Below are positions 53,958-63,232 of a stretch of DNA of 64,000 nucleotides, in pieces. Source of the stretch: Actinomyces sp. S6-Spd3 (lineage in GTDB: Bacteria > Actinomycetota > Actinomycetes > Actinomycetales > Actinomycetaceae); assembly GCF_000758755.1 (NCBI RefSeq), contig NZ_JRMV01000275.1, positions 62,001-126,000 on the forward strand. The letters run 5' to 3'. The translations under genes and the position numbers were made by a program. Position 1 is the first letter of the stretch. The number at the start of each line of letters is the position of its first letter. The notes beneath the pieces were generated by a model. The model searched no databases, was not told the origin of the DNA, and was given only the letters and a program-made list of their open reading frames with translations.

Positions 53958-55238
53958 TTACTTTCGTACCGCTCCGTCACCTTCAATAATCCACTGGCTG
54001 GTTGTCAGCTCAGCCAATCCCATTGGGCCTCGCGCGTGAAGCTTTTGGGTGGAGATGCCGATCTCGGCGCCCAATCCCAGCTGACCGCCATCGGTGAAAC
54101 GTGTCGAGGCGTTGATCGCAACAGCCGCACTATCAACGTTGGAGCGGAAGAAGTGCGCTGCCTTCAGTGAGGGAGTGCAGATCGCCTCGGTATGACCGGA
54201 AGAGTATGTGCGGATATGCTCAACTGCTTCTTCGATCGAATCAACAACGCGCACGGCCAAATCCATCGAAAGGTACTCTGTTGCCCAGTCTTCTTCCGTT
54301 GCAGCGCAGATCAGCTGCGAACTGACTAAATCGCCCACAGCAGCGCACTCACGGGTAGCCTCGTCAGCGTGAATCGTAACGCCCGCAGCAGTGAGTTCTT
54401 CAAGAGCAAGAGGGAGGAACGAAGCGACCATATCACGGTGCACCAGAAGTGTTTCTGCAGCGTTACAGACGCCGACTCGTTGGGTCTTCGCGTTCATGAT
54501 GATGGCCAGCGCAGCCTGAACGTCAGCGCCGCTATCAACATAGACGTGGCAGTTGCCAGTTCCCGTTTCAATGACGGGGACGGTGGATTCTTCGACAACC
54601 GCGCGGATCAGGCCCGCACCGCCTCGGGGAATAAGAACGTCAATGCCACCGCGTGCGCGCATCATCGCACGTGCACCCTCACGTCCCCAGGAATCAACGG
54701 TCTGGACCAAGTCGGCCGAGAATCCACATGATTCAATTGCCCGACGAATGACCTTGACGAGGGTCTCGTTTGTTGAAAGTGCAGCGCTTCCACCGCGAAG
54801 GATCACGGCGTTGCCCGACTTGAGGGCCAAGATGGAAGCATCGACGGTCACATTGGGACGCGCCTCGTAGATCATGCCGACAACGCCCATCGGAACGCGG
54901 ATCTGGGAGACACGCAAACCGTCTTCGGTGCATCCCCCACGAATAATTGTTCCAACCGGATCCTCAAGGCCAACAACGTCAAGAACGGACTGTGCGATAG
55001 AGCGCACGCGGCAGTCATCAAGACGTAGACGATCAACGAGGCCTTCAGCCATCCCCTTGTCAAGCGCGCGCTCACAATCACGCGCATTCGACTCAAGGAT
55101 CTCTTCCGTCTCAGCGATCAGAGCGGCAGAAATTGCCCGCAATAGGGCGTTACGCTGCGCACTTGTCGAGGTGGCAAGTTTGCGCTGCGCGCGGCGTGCA
55201 CGATCGGTCAGCTCAAAAATATCCAGTTCGTTACTCAC
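53958..55238 (-). CDS. proA: Glutamate-5-semialdehyde dehydrogenase
   Basis: 426 residues. Catalytic Cys in VGVCNAAETLLVH and cofactor region IYEARPNVTVDASILALKSGNAVILRGG are those of ProA. Second step of proline synthesis, reducing glutamyl-5-phosphate with NADPH. Two bp separate it from proB. Confidence 0.96.
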   Translation of the reverse strand: MSNELDIFELTDRARRAQRKLATSTSAQRNALLRAISAALIAETEEILESNARDCERALDKGMAEGLVDRLRLDDCRVRSIAQSVLDVVGLEDPVGTIIRGGCTEDGLRVSQIRVPMGVVGMIYEARPNVTVDASILALKSGNAVILRGGSAALSTNETLVKVIRRAIESCGFSADLVQTVDSWGREGARAMMRARGGIDVLIPRGGAGLIRAVVEESTVPVIETGTGNCHVYVDSGADVQAALAIIMNAKTQRVGVCNAAETLLVHRDMVASFLPLALEELTAAGVTIHADEATRECAAVGDLVSSQLICAATEEDWATEYLSMDLAVRVVDSIEEAVEHIRTYSSGHTEAICTPSLKAAHFFRSNVDSAAVAINASTRFTDGGQLGLGAEIGISTQKLHARGPMGLAELTTSQWIIEGDGAVRK

Positions 55239-55240
55239 CT

Positions 55241-56350
55241 TTACTCCTGAACAAGAACGGCAAGATCGTCGCGGTGAACAGCCGGACGCATATGTTCCTT
55301 CTGTTTTTCTTCCTGCATATGGCCCATGAGCTTGGCCAAGCTATCTGAGTCGTAGCGGGAGATCCCTCGAGCAATCAATCCACTGTCATCAACAATATCG
55401 ATGACTTCTCCCGCCGAGAAGACCCCAAGAACATCAGTAATACCTGCAGGGAGAAGAGACTTCTTTCCCCGGGTAATCGCGCGGCGTGCGCCGGCGTCAA
55501 TCAGTATCTGCCCCGCAGAGGGAGCAACGTGGGCGATCCACAAGGTTCGCGAGGCGGGACGGTTTCTCGTGGGTTCAAACCACGTACCCACCGCTTGTCC
55601 GTCAAGAACCTCGTTCAAACGATCTGCGCTGGTGAGGATCACGCCGATCCCTCCGTGCTGGGCCATGGAGGCTGCATGGAGCTTTGTCGCCATTCCGCCT
55701 GTCCCCACGCTGGAACCAGCTCCGCGCACGTCGATTCCACCAAGTTCATCGGTCGCGTTAACCTCGGTGATCAAACGAGCCCCGGGCTGCGAGGGAGGTG
55801 CTGTATACAGTCCGTCAACGTCTGTCAGCAAGACCAAGACATCCGCACCAACCATCTGCGCCACGTATGCCGCAAGCCGGTCATTATCACCGAAACGCAC
55901 TTCACGAGTCGTGACCGCGTCATTTTCATTGATGATCGGCACGACCCCAAAAGCAAGGAGTTTATCGAGTGCAGACATTGCATTCGTATAGTGCTCGCGC
56001 TGCATGACGTCGGCTGCGGTGAGCAAAATCTGCGCGACGTGGAGGTGGTGAGCTTGGAAAGCGGATGACCAACGCGCCATGAGATACCCCTGGCCCATTG
56101 CCGCGGCCGCCTGGACGCTTGCTAGGTCCTTAGGACGCGAGGAGAGTCCAAGAGGCTCAAGGCCCGCTGCAACAGCGCCCGAAGAGACGATCAGAATCTC
56201 ACAGCCTCGCCGTGCTTTGGCAGAAACAAGTCTGGCGACAGAATCGATTCGATTGAGGTCAAGTCCGCCATCCTCACGGGTCAGCGAAGAAGAACCAATT
56301 TTGACAACAATTCGGCGTGCCTGCTGCACCGCGATGTGCCTTGGAGTCAT
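55241..56350 (-). CDS. proB: Glutamate 5-kinase
   Basis: 369 residues. Amino-acid kinase domain (RIVVKIGSSSLT, ADVLVLLTDVDGLYTAPPS, GTGGMATKLHAA) followed by a C-terminal PUA domain from ~residue 280. First step of proline synthesis and the usual point of proline feedback. Its ATG abuts the obgE stop. Confidence 0.96.
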   Translation of the reverse strand: MTPRHIAVQQARRIVVKIGSSSLTREDGGLDLNRIDSVARLVSAKARRGCEILIVSSGAVAAGLEPLGLSSRPKDLASVQAAAAMGQGYLMARWSSAFQAHHLHVAQILLTAADVMQREHYTNAMSALDKLLAFGVVPIINENDAVTTREVRFGDNDRLAAYVAQMVGADVLVLLTDVDGLYTAPPSQPGARLITEVNATDELGGIDVRGAGSSVGTGGMATKLHAASMAQHGGIGVILTSADRLNEVLDGQAVGTWFEPTRNRPASRTLWIAHVAPSAGQILIDAGARRAITRGKKSLLPAGITDVLGVFSAGEVIDIVDDSGLIARGISRYDSDSLAKLMGHMQEEKQKEHMRPAVHRDDLAVLVQE

Positions 56351-57874
56351 TTAGCGCTCATCCTCCGGATCAGTCCACACGCCAGTCGAGCGCTCGGTCC
56401 ACAGTTCTTCTCGTGCTGCAGACTTCGCGTCCATCATTTCGCGATAACGCTCACGACGCTGGGCGGTCGTGCGGCGCTCGTTGCGATCAAGTCTAAGATC
56501 AGTGCCTCGCTGTCCGAGTAGTTCCGGTCCGGTTGTCAGCGTGGGCTCCCAATCAAAGATCACTCCCCCGTCGAGGCGACCGATGACGACTGTATCGCCG
56601 GCGTGAGCGCCCGCCTTCATGAGCTGATCTTCAACCCCTGCTCCCGCAAGGCGATCGGCAAGGTAGCCCACGGCCTCGTCGTTAGAAAAGTCGGTTTGCA
56701 CCACCCAGCGTTCGGGCTTGGTTCCACGAATCTGGTAGACGAGTTCACCGGCATGTTCAACCGCGCGCACCGTGATTTCGTCTTTGCTTCCCACCGGACG
56801 AGGCCGCAGAACCTGACGCGCAGATTCAATCTGGGGCAGCTTGGCGCGGTGCTCGTCAACGAGGGAAGCAAGCGCGAAAGAAAGTTCTTTAAGGCCCTCG
56901 TGGGTCACTGCGGAAACCGCGAAGATCGGCCAGCCGAAAACCTCGAGATCCGGGCGAACGATATCGACAAGATCGCGGCCATCGGGAATATCGATCTTGT
57001 TGAGGACAATGACGCGGGGGCGCTGCATGAGGGGAACATAACCCTCAATTTCGCCCAGATCACCCTCGTATGCGGCCAGTTCGGCTTCAATTGTGCGTAG
57101 GTCAGAGACGGGATCGCGATCGACTTCAAAAGTTGCGGTATCGAGAATGTGCACAATCACGGCGCAGCGTTCGATATGACGCAAGAAGTCCAATCCCAGT
57201 CCCTTACCGCTGGAAGCCCCGGGAATGAGTCCTGGAACGTCGGCAACGGTGTAGCGAGAATCCCCTGCTTGAACAACCCCAAGATTGGGAACAAGCGTCG
57301 TGAAAGGATAATCGGCAATCTTAGGGCGCGCAGCGGACATCGCTGCGATCAGTGAGGATTTGCCTGCCGAGGGGTAGCCGACAAGGGCAACATCAGCAAC
57401 AGACTTGAGTTCAAGAACGACATTGTGTTCTTCCCCTGGCTCTCCAAGGAGCGCGAACCCGGGAGCCTTACGCTTTTTCGAGGCGAGCGCCGCATTGCCC
57501 AGGCCTCCTCGGCCGCCTTCGGCAATGACGAATCGACTTCCCGCGCCGGTGAGGTCAGCAAGCAGCTCACCGCGCTTTGACTTGACGACAGTGCCGTCTG
57601 GAACCGGGAGGATTGTATCCGCGCCGTTCCTTCCCTGACGGAAGTCACCCATGCCTTGAGTACCGTTTTCCGCTCGCTGGTGGGGATTGCGGTGATAGGT
57701 CAGAAGAGTGGTCACCTGCGGGTCTACCTCGAGGATGACGGAGCCGCCGTTACCGCCGTTACCACCATCAGGGCCGCCCAGGGGCTTAAATTTCTCGCGC
57801 TTGACCGAGGCAACGCCGTGGCCGCCGTTGCCTCCCTGGGCGAAAATCGTTACTCGATCGACAAAGCTTGCCAC
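56351..57874 (-). CDS. obgE: Obg GTPase (CgtA)
   Basis: ~507 residues from GTG 57874 ([20 protein letters not shown]); the frame to 57961 adds a non-conserved lead. Gly-rich Obg fold, then GTPase motifs [17 protein letters not shown] and NKID, and a C-terminal OCT domain ([20 protein letters not shown]) plus a basic tail. Ribosome assembly and stress control. Directly follows rpmA. Confidence 0.95.
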   Translation of the reverse strand: MASFVDRVTIFAQGGNGGHGVASVKREKFKPLGGPDGGNGGNGGSVILEVDPQVTTLLTYHRNPHQRAENGTQGMGDFRQGRNGADTILPVPDGTVVKSKRGELLADLTGAGSRFVIAEGGRGGLGNAALASKKRKAPGFALLGEPGEEHNVVLELKSVADVALVGYPSAGKSSLIAAMSAARPKIADYPFTTLVPNLGVVQAGDSRYTVADVPGLIPGASSGKGLGLDFLRHIERCAVIVHILDTATFEVDRDPVSDLRTIEAELAAYEGDLGEIEGYVPLMQRPRVIVLNKIDIPDGRDLVDIVRPDLEVFGWPIFAVSAVTHEGLKELSFALASLVDEHRAKLPQIESARQVLRPRPVGSKDEITVRAVEHAGELVYQIRGTKPERWVVQTDFSNDEAVGYLADRLAGAGVEDQLMKAGAHAGDTVVIGRLDGGVIFDWEPTLTTGPELLGQRGTDLRLDRNERRTTAQRRERYREMMDAKSAAREELWTERSTGVWTDPEDER

Positions 57875-57974
57875 TGTGGTGTCCCCCGTCTTGGCCAGTG
57901 CGCACCAGCGCGAATCAGGATAGTGAAAAGGGGCATCCGGCCTTGTGCCGGACGCCCCCAATCAGCGGTCGGTC

Positions 57975-58235
57975 TCAGGCAGAGACCGGCTCAACGATGT
58001 TGACAACCCTACGGTCACGACGGGTTGCGAACTCAACCGCACCCGCGCGCAGCGCGAAGAGGGTGTCGTCCTTGCCACGACCAACGCCCTCACCGGGGTG
58101 GAAGTGGGTGCCGCGCTGACGAACGATGATTTCGCCGGCGTTGACCAGCTGGCCGCCGTAACGCTTGACGCCCAGTCGCTGGGCGTTCGAGTCGCGGCCG
58201 TTGCGGGAGGAGCCAAGGCCCTTCTTATGTGCCAT
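57975..58235 (-). CDS. rpmA: 50S ribosomal protein L27
   Basis: 86 residues beginning [20 protein letters not shown] and containing [20 protein letters not shown], unmistakably L27. The N-terminus reaches the peptidyl-transferase centre. Between rplU and obgE as in most bacteria. Confidence 0.97.
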   Translation of the reverse strand: MAHKKGLGSSRNGRDSNAQRLGVKRYGGQLVNAGEIIVRQRGTHFHPGEGVGRGKDDTLFALRAGAVEFATRRDRRVVNIVEPVSA

Positions 58236-58264
58236 CTCGACGTCTACTTTCTATATCGAACGGT

Positions 58265-58585
58265 TCAGGCGATCTCAGTGATCTTAATAACCGAGAGCTT
58301 CTGGCGGTGGCCCTGACGCTTACGGTAACCGGTCTTGTTCTTGTACTTAATAATGGAGATCTTCGGGCCCTTAGCAGAGTCAACAACCTCTGCCTTGACC
58401 GTGACCTTCTCCAGTGCGCTGGGCTCGACGGTGATTGCATCGCCATCGACCAGCATCAAAGGCTGGAGTTCGATGCTGGCACCAATTTCATCTGCCAGCT
58501 TGTCGACGACGACGACGTCACCGACGGACACCTTTTCCTGCCGGCCGCCGGCCTTGACGATCGCGTAGACCACGTTGAAGCTCAT
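58265..58585 (-). CDS. rplU: 50S ribosomal protein L21
   Basis: ~106 residues from ATG 58585 (MSFNVVYAIVKAGGRQEKVS). A GTG at 58573 would give MVYAIVKAGG, the commoner start, and is equally possible. C-terminus KIGYKNKTGYRKRQGHRQ-type (KYKNKTGYRKRQGHRQKLSV) is conserved L21. The frame to 58630 is not supported. Confidence 0.95.
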   Translation of the reverse strand: MSFNVVYAIVKAGGRQEKVSVGDVVVVDKLADEIGASIELQPLMLVDGDAITVEPSALEKVTVKAEVVDSAKGPKISIIKYKNKTGYRKRQGHRQKLSVIKITEIA

Positions 58586-58630
58586 CTCTTCTCGAAAACT
58601 TGGACGGACTTGGCTTCCACGTTCGAACAA

Positions 58631-58760
58631 CGTTCCTCTTCAAGAAACACTAAGCCCGTTGGCGCTCGTTGCGCCGACGATCAAATTTAGCTGAAAATCG
58701 ACTCTCAAGCAAACCGCTAGAGCGAAAACTTTCAGAATTTGGGTGTGTGCTTGGGCACTG
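58631..58760 (-). promoter_or_regulatory. Leader region between rne and rplU with a hairpin
   Basis: 130 bp hold a stem with a G-T wobble (58657-58665 with 58671-58679) upstream of rplU. It may terminate rne transcripts or act as a leader for rplU. No known L21 leader consensus was recognised. Confidence 0.4.
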
Positions 58761-61250
58761 TTACTGTTCTTCACCCGGTGCGGCGGGCGCACTAACAGCG
58801 ACCCGACGCCTCCGAGAGCGCTTAATGGGAGCGCTGTCTTCGGAGCGAGCAGGCACATCGATCACAATGTCATGAACGCTTTGGACTGCAGCAACAGGAG
58901 CAGCCGGCTCAGGAAGATCAAGATGAACCGTTACTGGTTCACTTGCTTCGATTGCTGCACGACGCCTGCGGCTTCGTCCTGGACGTGCTGGTTTTTCCCG
59001 AGTCTGCGACGAGGCAGCCACCGACTGTGCACTTCCGTTTTCCTCACGCTCAGAGTCACTCGCGAGCTGGGCGGGATCATCCTGCGCTACAGGTGCCGCC
59101 TCAGGCTTTTCTTCAGGCGTAGAGACCTCGGCGCTTTCTTCCACTTGAGGACGCGTTGCCCGGCGAGAACGACGCGGACGCTTTGCCGACGGGGCGTTCA
59201 CCCCAGACTGTTCATCCACTGTGGCCTCATCCTTCGGCGTGGATTCTTCAGCCTCATGAACGCTGGAATCAGAGTCCTTTGCCAAAGGTTGTTCACTGTG
59301 AGCACCTGATTCCTGGTGGGACGAGGAATCATCGCGCACAGTCGCCGCAGCAATCGCAGTGAGCGCTTCTCGAGCGCGTTCATGTTCGGGAGATTCCTCG
59401 ACCCGGGCGCGGGTTTGAGTCTTCTTCGAACGCTTCGGTGCTTCCTCAGTGGCCCCTTGGATTTCAACGGGATGCTGGTGAACAATGAAGCCACGACCTT
59501 CACACGCCTCGCAGGTGGTTGAGAAGGCTTCAACGAGCCCCTCCCCCACACGCTTACGCGTCATCTGCACCAAACCAAGAGAGGTAATCTCGGTGACTTG
59601 GTGACGAGTCCGATCGCGTCCCAAGCATTCAACCAAGCGACGCAGAACCAAATCTCGGTTAGATTCCAAGACCATATCGACAAAGTCGATGATGACGATG
59701 CCGCCGATATCGCGCAGCCGCAGCTGACGGACGATCTCTTCTGCGGCCTCGAGATTGTTGCGCGTAACGGTTTCTTCCAAAGTTCCGCCAGCACCGATGA
59801 ACTTACCGGTATTGACGTCGATAACCGTCATTGCCTCGGTTCGGTCAATGATCAAGGTACCGCCACTGGGCAGCCACACCTTGCGATCCATTCCCTTGGC
59901 AAGCTGCTCGTCCACACGGTAGGCGTGGAAAGCGTCCTCGGTTCCGACCCACTTGTGAACTCGGTCAGAAAGCTCGGGCGAAAGCTCATCAACGTAAGAT
60001 TTCACCGTCTCATAGGTCTCATGACCTTCAATAATGAGTTCGGAGAAGTCCTCATTGAAGATGTCACGAACAACGCGGACAGCAAGCTCCGGTTCGCCGC
60101 GCAGAAGGACCGGCGCATTCTTCGTCGAGGAAAGCTTGGACTCAATATCGTCCCACTGCTTGCTCAGACGACGAACGTCATCGCGGATCTGTTCTTCACT
60201 TGCACCTTCGGCAGCCGTTCGCACAATCACGCCCGCAGAGTCAGGGACGACCTGCTTGAGGATCTTCTTCAAGCGAATGCGCTCACGTTCGGGGAGCTTG
60301 CGGGAAATACCCATCATGGAACCACCGGGGATCAAAACCAGGTAGCGTCCCGCCAAGGTGATCTGGCTGGTCAAACGCGCACCCTTGTGCCCGATGGGAT
60401 CCTTCGTCACCTGAACAAGGACAGGATCGCCCGGTTTAAGAGCAGATTCAATGCGGCGAGGTTTTCCTTCCAAGCCGACAGCATCCCAGTTGACTTCGCC
60501 TGCATACAGGACCGCATTGCGCCCCTTGCCAATATCAACGAAGGCAGCTTCCATTGAGGGAAGAACGTTTTGAACGCGTCCCATATAGATATTGCCGACG
60601 GCAGTCTTTTGGGTACGGCGCGCAACATAGTGCTCAACCAAGAGGTCGTCTTCGATGATTGCGATCTGGTCGAGTCCACCTTGGTCACGAATGACCATCT
60701 TGCGGTTCACGGACTCGCGTCGAGCCAAGAACTCGGACTCGGTGATGCGGTGATGACGACGTCCTTCGCGGCGCCCTTCTTTACGGCGCTGCTTCTTTGC
60801 TTCCAGACGCGTCGAGCCCTTAAGGGCTTGAACTTCATCGTTAACGTCTTGAGCTTCGGATGCGCGTACGCGGCGACGACGGCGACGACGGCTTGTTTCT
60901 TCGCCGCCTTCTGCATTTTCTTCGCTTTCCGAAGATTGAGCGTCCTGCGTTACCGCTTCTTTTTCCGAGGCCGGAGCTTCTTCTTCTGTTTCCTTGCGCT
61001 TGGCACGACGACGCTTCGTCTGCACAGCTTCGGTTGAAGCTTCTTCCTCAGCTACCTTCTTGCGCGTACGCGTACGCTTTTTGGGCGTCGCTTCCTCAGC
61101 ATTTTCTTCACTCCGCGCCGCGCGGGTGCGTGAACGACGCTGAGGTTTTTCTTCACTTTCTTGCTGGGGCACACTTGGCGGTGCAGAAAAAGTCGGTTCC
61201 TGGAATGTCGGAGCCTGGAAAAGCAGGGTTGCTGCTGGCGTTTCAGGCAT
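58761..61250 (-). CDS. rne: Ribonuclease E/G
   Basis: ~829 residues from ATG 61250 (MPETPAATLLFQ; 61265 is an alternative). The first ~190 residues are Arg/Lys/Glu-rich low complexity, a disordered arm typical of actinobacterial RNase E. The catalytic core follows: S1 domain (GNIYMGRVQNVLPSMEAAFVDIG), DNase-like part with FDIDVNTGKF-type AMTVIDVNTGKF and GGIVIIDFVDM, and zinc-link CEACEGRG. A second disordered Ser/Glu/Pro-rich tail ends in basic RRSRRRR-type clusters. Main mRNA decay and rRNA processing endonuclease. Confidence 0.93.
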   Translation of the reverse strand: MPETPAATLLFQAPTFQEPTFSAPPSVPQQESEEKPQRRSRTRAARSEENAEEATPKKRTRTRKKVAEEEASTEAVQTKRRRAKRKETEEEAPASEKEAVTQDAQSSESEENAEGGEETSRRRRRRRVRASEAQDVNDEVQALKGSTRLEAKKQRRKEGRREGRRHHRITESEFLARRESVNRKMVIRDQGGLDQIAIIEDDLLVEHYVARRTQKTAVGNIYMGRVQNVLPSMEAAFVDIGKGRNAVLYAGEVNWDAVGLEGKPRRIESALKPGDPVLVQVTKDPIGHKGARLTSQITLAGRYLVLIPGGSMMGISRKLPERERIRLKKILKQVVPDSAGVIVRTAAEGASEEQIRDDVRRLSKQWDDIESKLSSTKNAPVLLRGEPELAVRVVRDIFNEDFSELIIEGHETYETVKSYVDELSPELSDRVHKWVGTEDAFHAYRVDEQLAKGMDRKVWLPSGGTLIIDRTEAMTVIDVNTGKFIGAGGTLEETVTRNNLEAAEEIVRQLRLRDIGGIVIIDFVDMVLESNRDLVLRRLVECLGRDRTRHQVTEITSLGLVQMTRKRVGEGLVEAFSTTCEACEGRGFIVHQHPVEIQGATEEAPKRSKKTQTRARVEESPEHERAREALTAIAAATVRDDSSSHQESGAHSEQPLAKDSDSSVHEAEESTPKDEATVDEQSGVNAPSAKRPRRSRRATRPQVEESAEVSTPEEKPEAAPVAQDDPAQLASDSEREENGSAQSVAASSQTREKPARPGRSRRRRAAIEASEPVTVHLDLPEPAAPVAAVQSVHDIVIDVPARSEDSAPIKRSRRRRVAVSAPAAPGEEQ

Positions 61251-61265
61251 GGCCTCTTCTTTCAC

Positions 61266-61661
61266 AATGTCAGTATGTTGACCGAGCTCGCACTGCTGGG
61301 TCTGTATTTACACGCGTTTAAGCGGAAGTCTCTTCGAAGTCGCATGAGGCGACCACAGGCATGCGCGTTTTCATAGAAACAAGCGCTGTGATGATCAGAG
61401 AGTGCGCTCCAACCATTTCGTCTTCCCTATTGTCTCATAGGGTGCGCAGGCATGCTTGAGCTGCCATTCGGCGGTTCGCGCCGAGCTCAATGCGTCACCC
61501 ATGGCACCGCTGAAGAAAACGACACAGTGCCCTGATTATTCAGAAAAGCAGCATTTTAGACGGTTGCGTTCTATATTTGTTGACACAACGTCGTTAAAGT
61601 TTTGCCACATCTGTGACGAACTTATGACACACCCTGAACACAATTTCCCTGAGACAGGATT
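61266..61661. other. 396-bp divergent region between rne and cydA
   Basis: Holds no recognised gene. A bulged hairpin occurs at 61456-61490 (outer TTGAGCT/AGCTCAA, inner CGGCG/CGCCG), in what would be the rne 5' leader. Near cydA, GTTGACACAAC (61579-61589) is a small palindrome containing a TTGACA-like -35 box, but no convincing -10 box stands 16-18 bp downstream. The last 100 bp before cydA are A/T-rich. Confidence 0.45.
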
Positions 61662-63218
61662 ATGACCATGACCTTTGCTCCAGCTGCACTCGATGCGCTG
61701 ACACTGGGACGATGGCAATTCGGTATCCTGACCGTTTACCACTTCGTCTTGGTTCCTCTCACCATCGGTCTGTCGCTCCTGGTCGCAATTATGCAGACCG
61801 TGTGGCACAAGACAGGTAAAGAGGAATGGCTTCAGGCAACCCGTTTCTTCGGCAAGTTGCTCTTGATTAACTTTGCCCTCGGTGTTGCCACCGGTATCGT
61901 GCAGGAATTCCAATTCGGCATGAACTGGTCGGAGTATTCCCGCTACGTTGGCGACATCTTCGGTGCTCCGCTCGCTGTCGAGGCCCTTTTGGCCTTCTTC
62001 CTTGAATCAACCTTCCTGGGATTGTGGATCTTCGGTTGGGGACGCCTCTCCAAGGGCTGGCACCTTGCCTGCATTTGGTTGGCATCGATCGGAACCATGA
62101 TCTCCGCCCTGTGGATCCTCGGAGCAAACTCCTGGATGCAACACCCCGTGGGCGCACGATTCAACCCCGAAACCGGACGCGCAGAACTGGATGGAGCCGC
62201 AGGCTTCCTCAAGGTCGTTGCCAACCCGGTTCTTGTGTGGGAATACACCCACGTCATTACCTCCGCATGGCTCGTTGCCGGTACCTTCGTTGCAGGTCTT
62301 TCCGTGTGGTGGATGACTCGCGCAAAGCGCCTCGGCGGTGAAGAAGGCGCAAAGGAAGCCGCACGCATGTGGCGCCCGATCGCGCGCTTCGGCCTCGCCG
62401 TCATCCTGATCGGTGGAATCGGAACTGCAGCAACCGGCCACTTCCAAGGCCAGGAGCTGGTCGAGATTCAGCCCATGAAGATGGCAGCTGCAGAAGGTGT
62501 CTGTGTCGACACTCAGGGCGCAGCATTCACCGTTGCACAGTTCGGCGAATGCCCGCTGGGTGAGGATGGTGCTCAGCCCACCAAGTTCATCGAAGTTCCC
62601 GGCGTTGCCGCCTTCATGTCGCACAATTCTTTCTCGGCCAACGTCAAGGGCGTTGCCGACGAGCAAAAGCGCATGGTCGAACTCCTGAATTCGAATGCAG
62701 ACTTCGTCAAGACCTATGGCGATGCATCCCAATATGATTTCCGTCCCCCGCAGATGGTGACCTTCTGGTCTTTCCGCATCATGATCGGCCTGGGTGCTTT
62801 CTCAGCTCTCTTGGCGCTGTGGGGCCTGTGGGCAACACGCAAGGGACAGGTTTCTGCATCGAAGGCGTTGGGAACTTTCGCGCTTGTCTCCATCCCGATG
62901 CCCTTCCTGGCTGCTTCCTTCGGTTGGATCTTTACTGAAATGGGACGCCAGCCTTGGGTTGTTGTTCCTAACCTCGCAGGACTTGAAAGCGGCGATCCCA
63001 TCGGCTCGGTCATGATGATGACTTCCGCTGGTGTCTCCAGCACTGTCCCTGCTTGGCAGGTTCTCTTCTCGATGGTTGTCTTCACGATCGTTTACGCAGT
63101 CCTCGGCGTCATTTGGTTCATCCTCATGAAGCGCTACGCCGCCGAAGGCCTCCACTCCCGCTCCAAGGACGCATCCGATGAGGAAGCGACCGCTGGTGCA
63201 CTCTCCTTCGGGTACTGA
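61662..63218 (+). CDS. cydA: Cytochrome bd oxidase subunit I
   Basis: 518 residues; ATG 61668 is an equally possible start because AGGA is better spaced from it. Heme and quinol features: LGRWQFGILTVYHFVLVPLT, GVATGIVQEFQFGMNW, FFLESTFLGLWIFGWGRLS, and ENLAVEP-equivalent Q-loop region near residues 260-300. Two Cys (281 and 297, counted from 61662) in EGVCVDTQGA...GECPLG recall the Q-loop disulfide of mycobacterial CydA. Quinol oxidase for low oxygen. Confidence 0.96.
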   Translation: MTMTFAPAALDALTLGRWQFGILTVYHFVLVPLTIGLSLLVAIMQTVWHKTGKEEWLQATRFFGKLLLINFALGVATGIVQEFQFGMNWSEYSRYVGDIFGAPLAVEALLAFFLESTFLGLWIFGWGRLSKGWHLACIWLASIGTMISALWILGANSWMQHPVGARFNPETGRAELDGAAGFLKVVANPVLVWEYTHVITSAWLVAGTFVAGLSVWWMTRAKRLGGEEGAKEAARMWRPIARFGLAVILIGGIGTAATGHFQGQELVEIQPMKMAAAEGVCVDTQGAAFTVAQFGECPLGEDGAQPTKFIEVPGVAAFMSHNSFSANVKGVADEQKRMVELLNSNADFVKTYGDASQYDFRPPQMVTFWSFRIMIGLGAFSALLALWGLWATRKGQVSASKALGTFALVSIPMPFLAASFGWIFTEMGRQPWVVVPNLAGLESGDPIGSVMMMTSAGVSSTVPAWQVLFSMVVFTIVYAVLGVIWFILMKRYAAEGLHSRSKDASDEEATAGALSFGY

Positions 63219-63232
63219 GGAAAGGAAGACCC

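Noticed and set aside
61580-61585. TTGACA as the -35 box of the cydA promoter
   Set aside because: No acceptable -10 box at the right distance, so no promoter was called.
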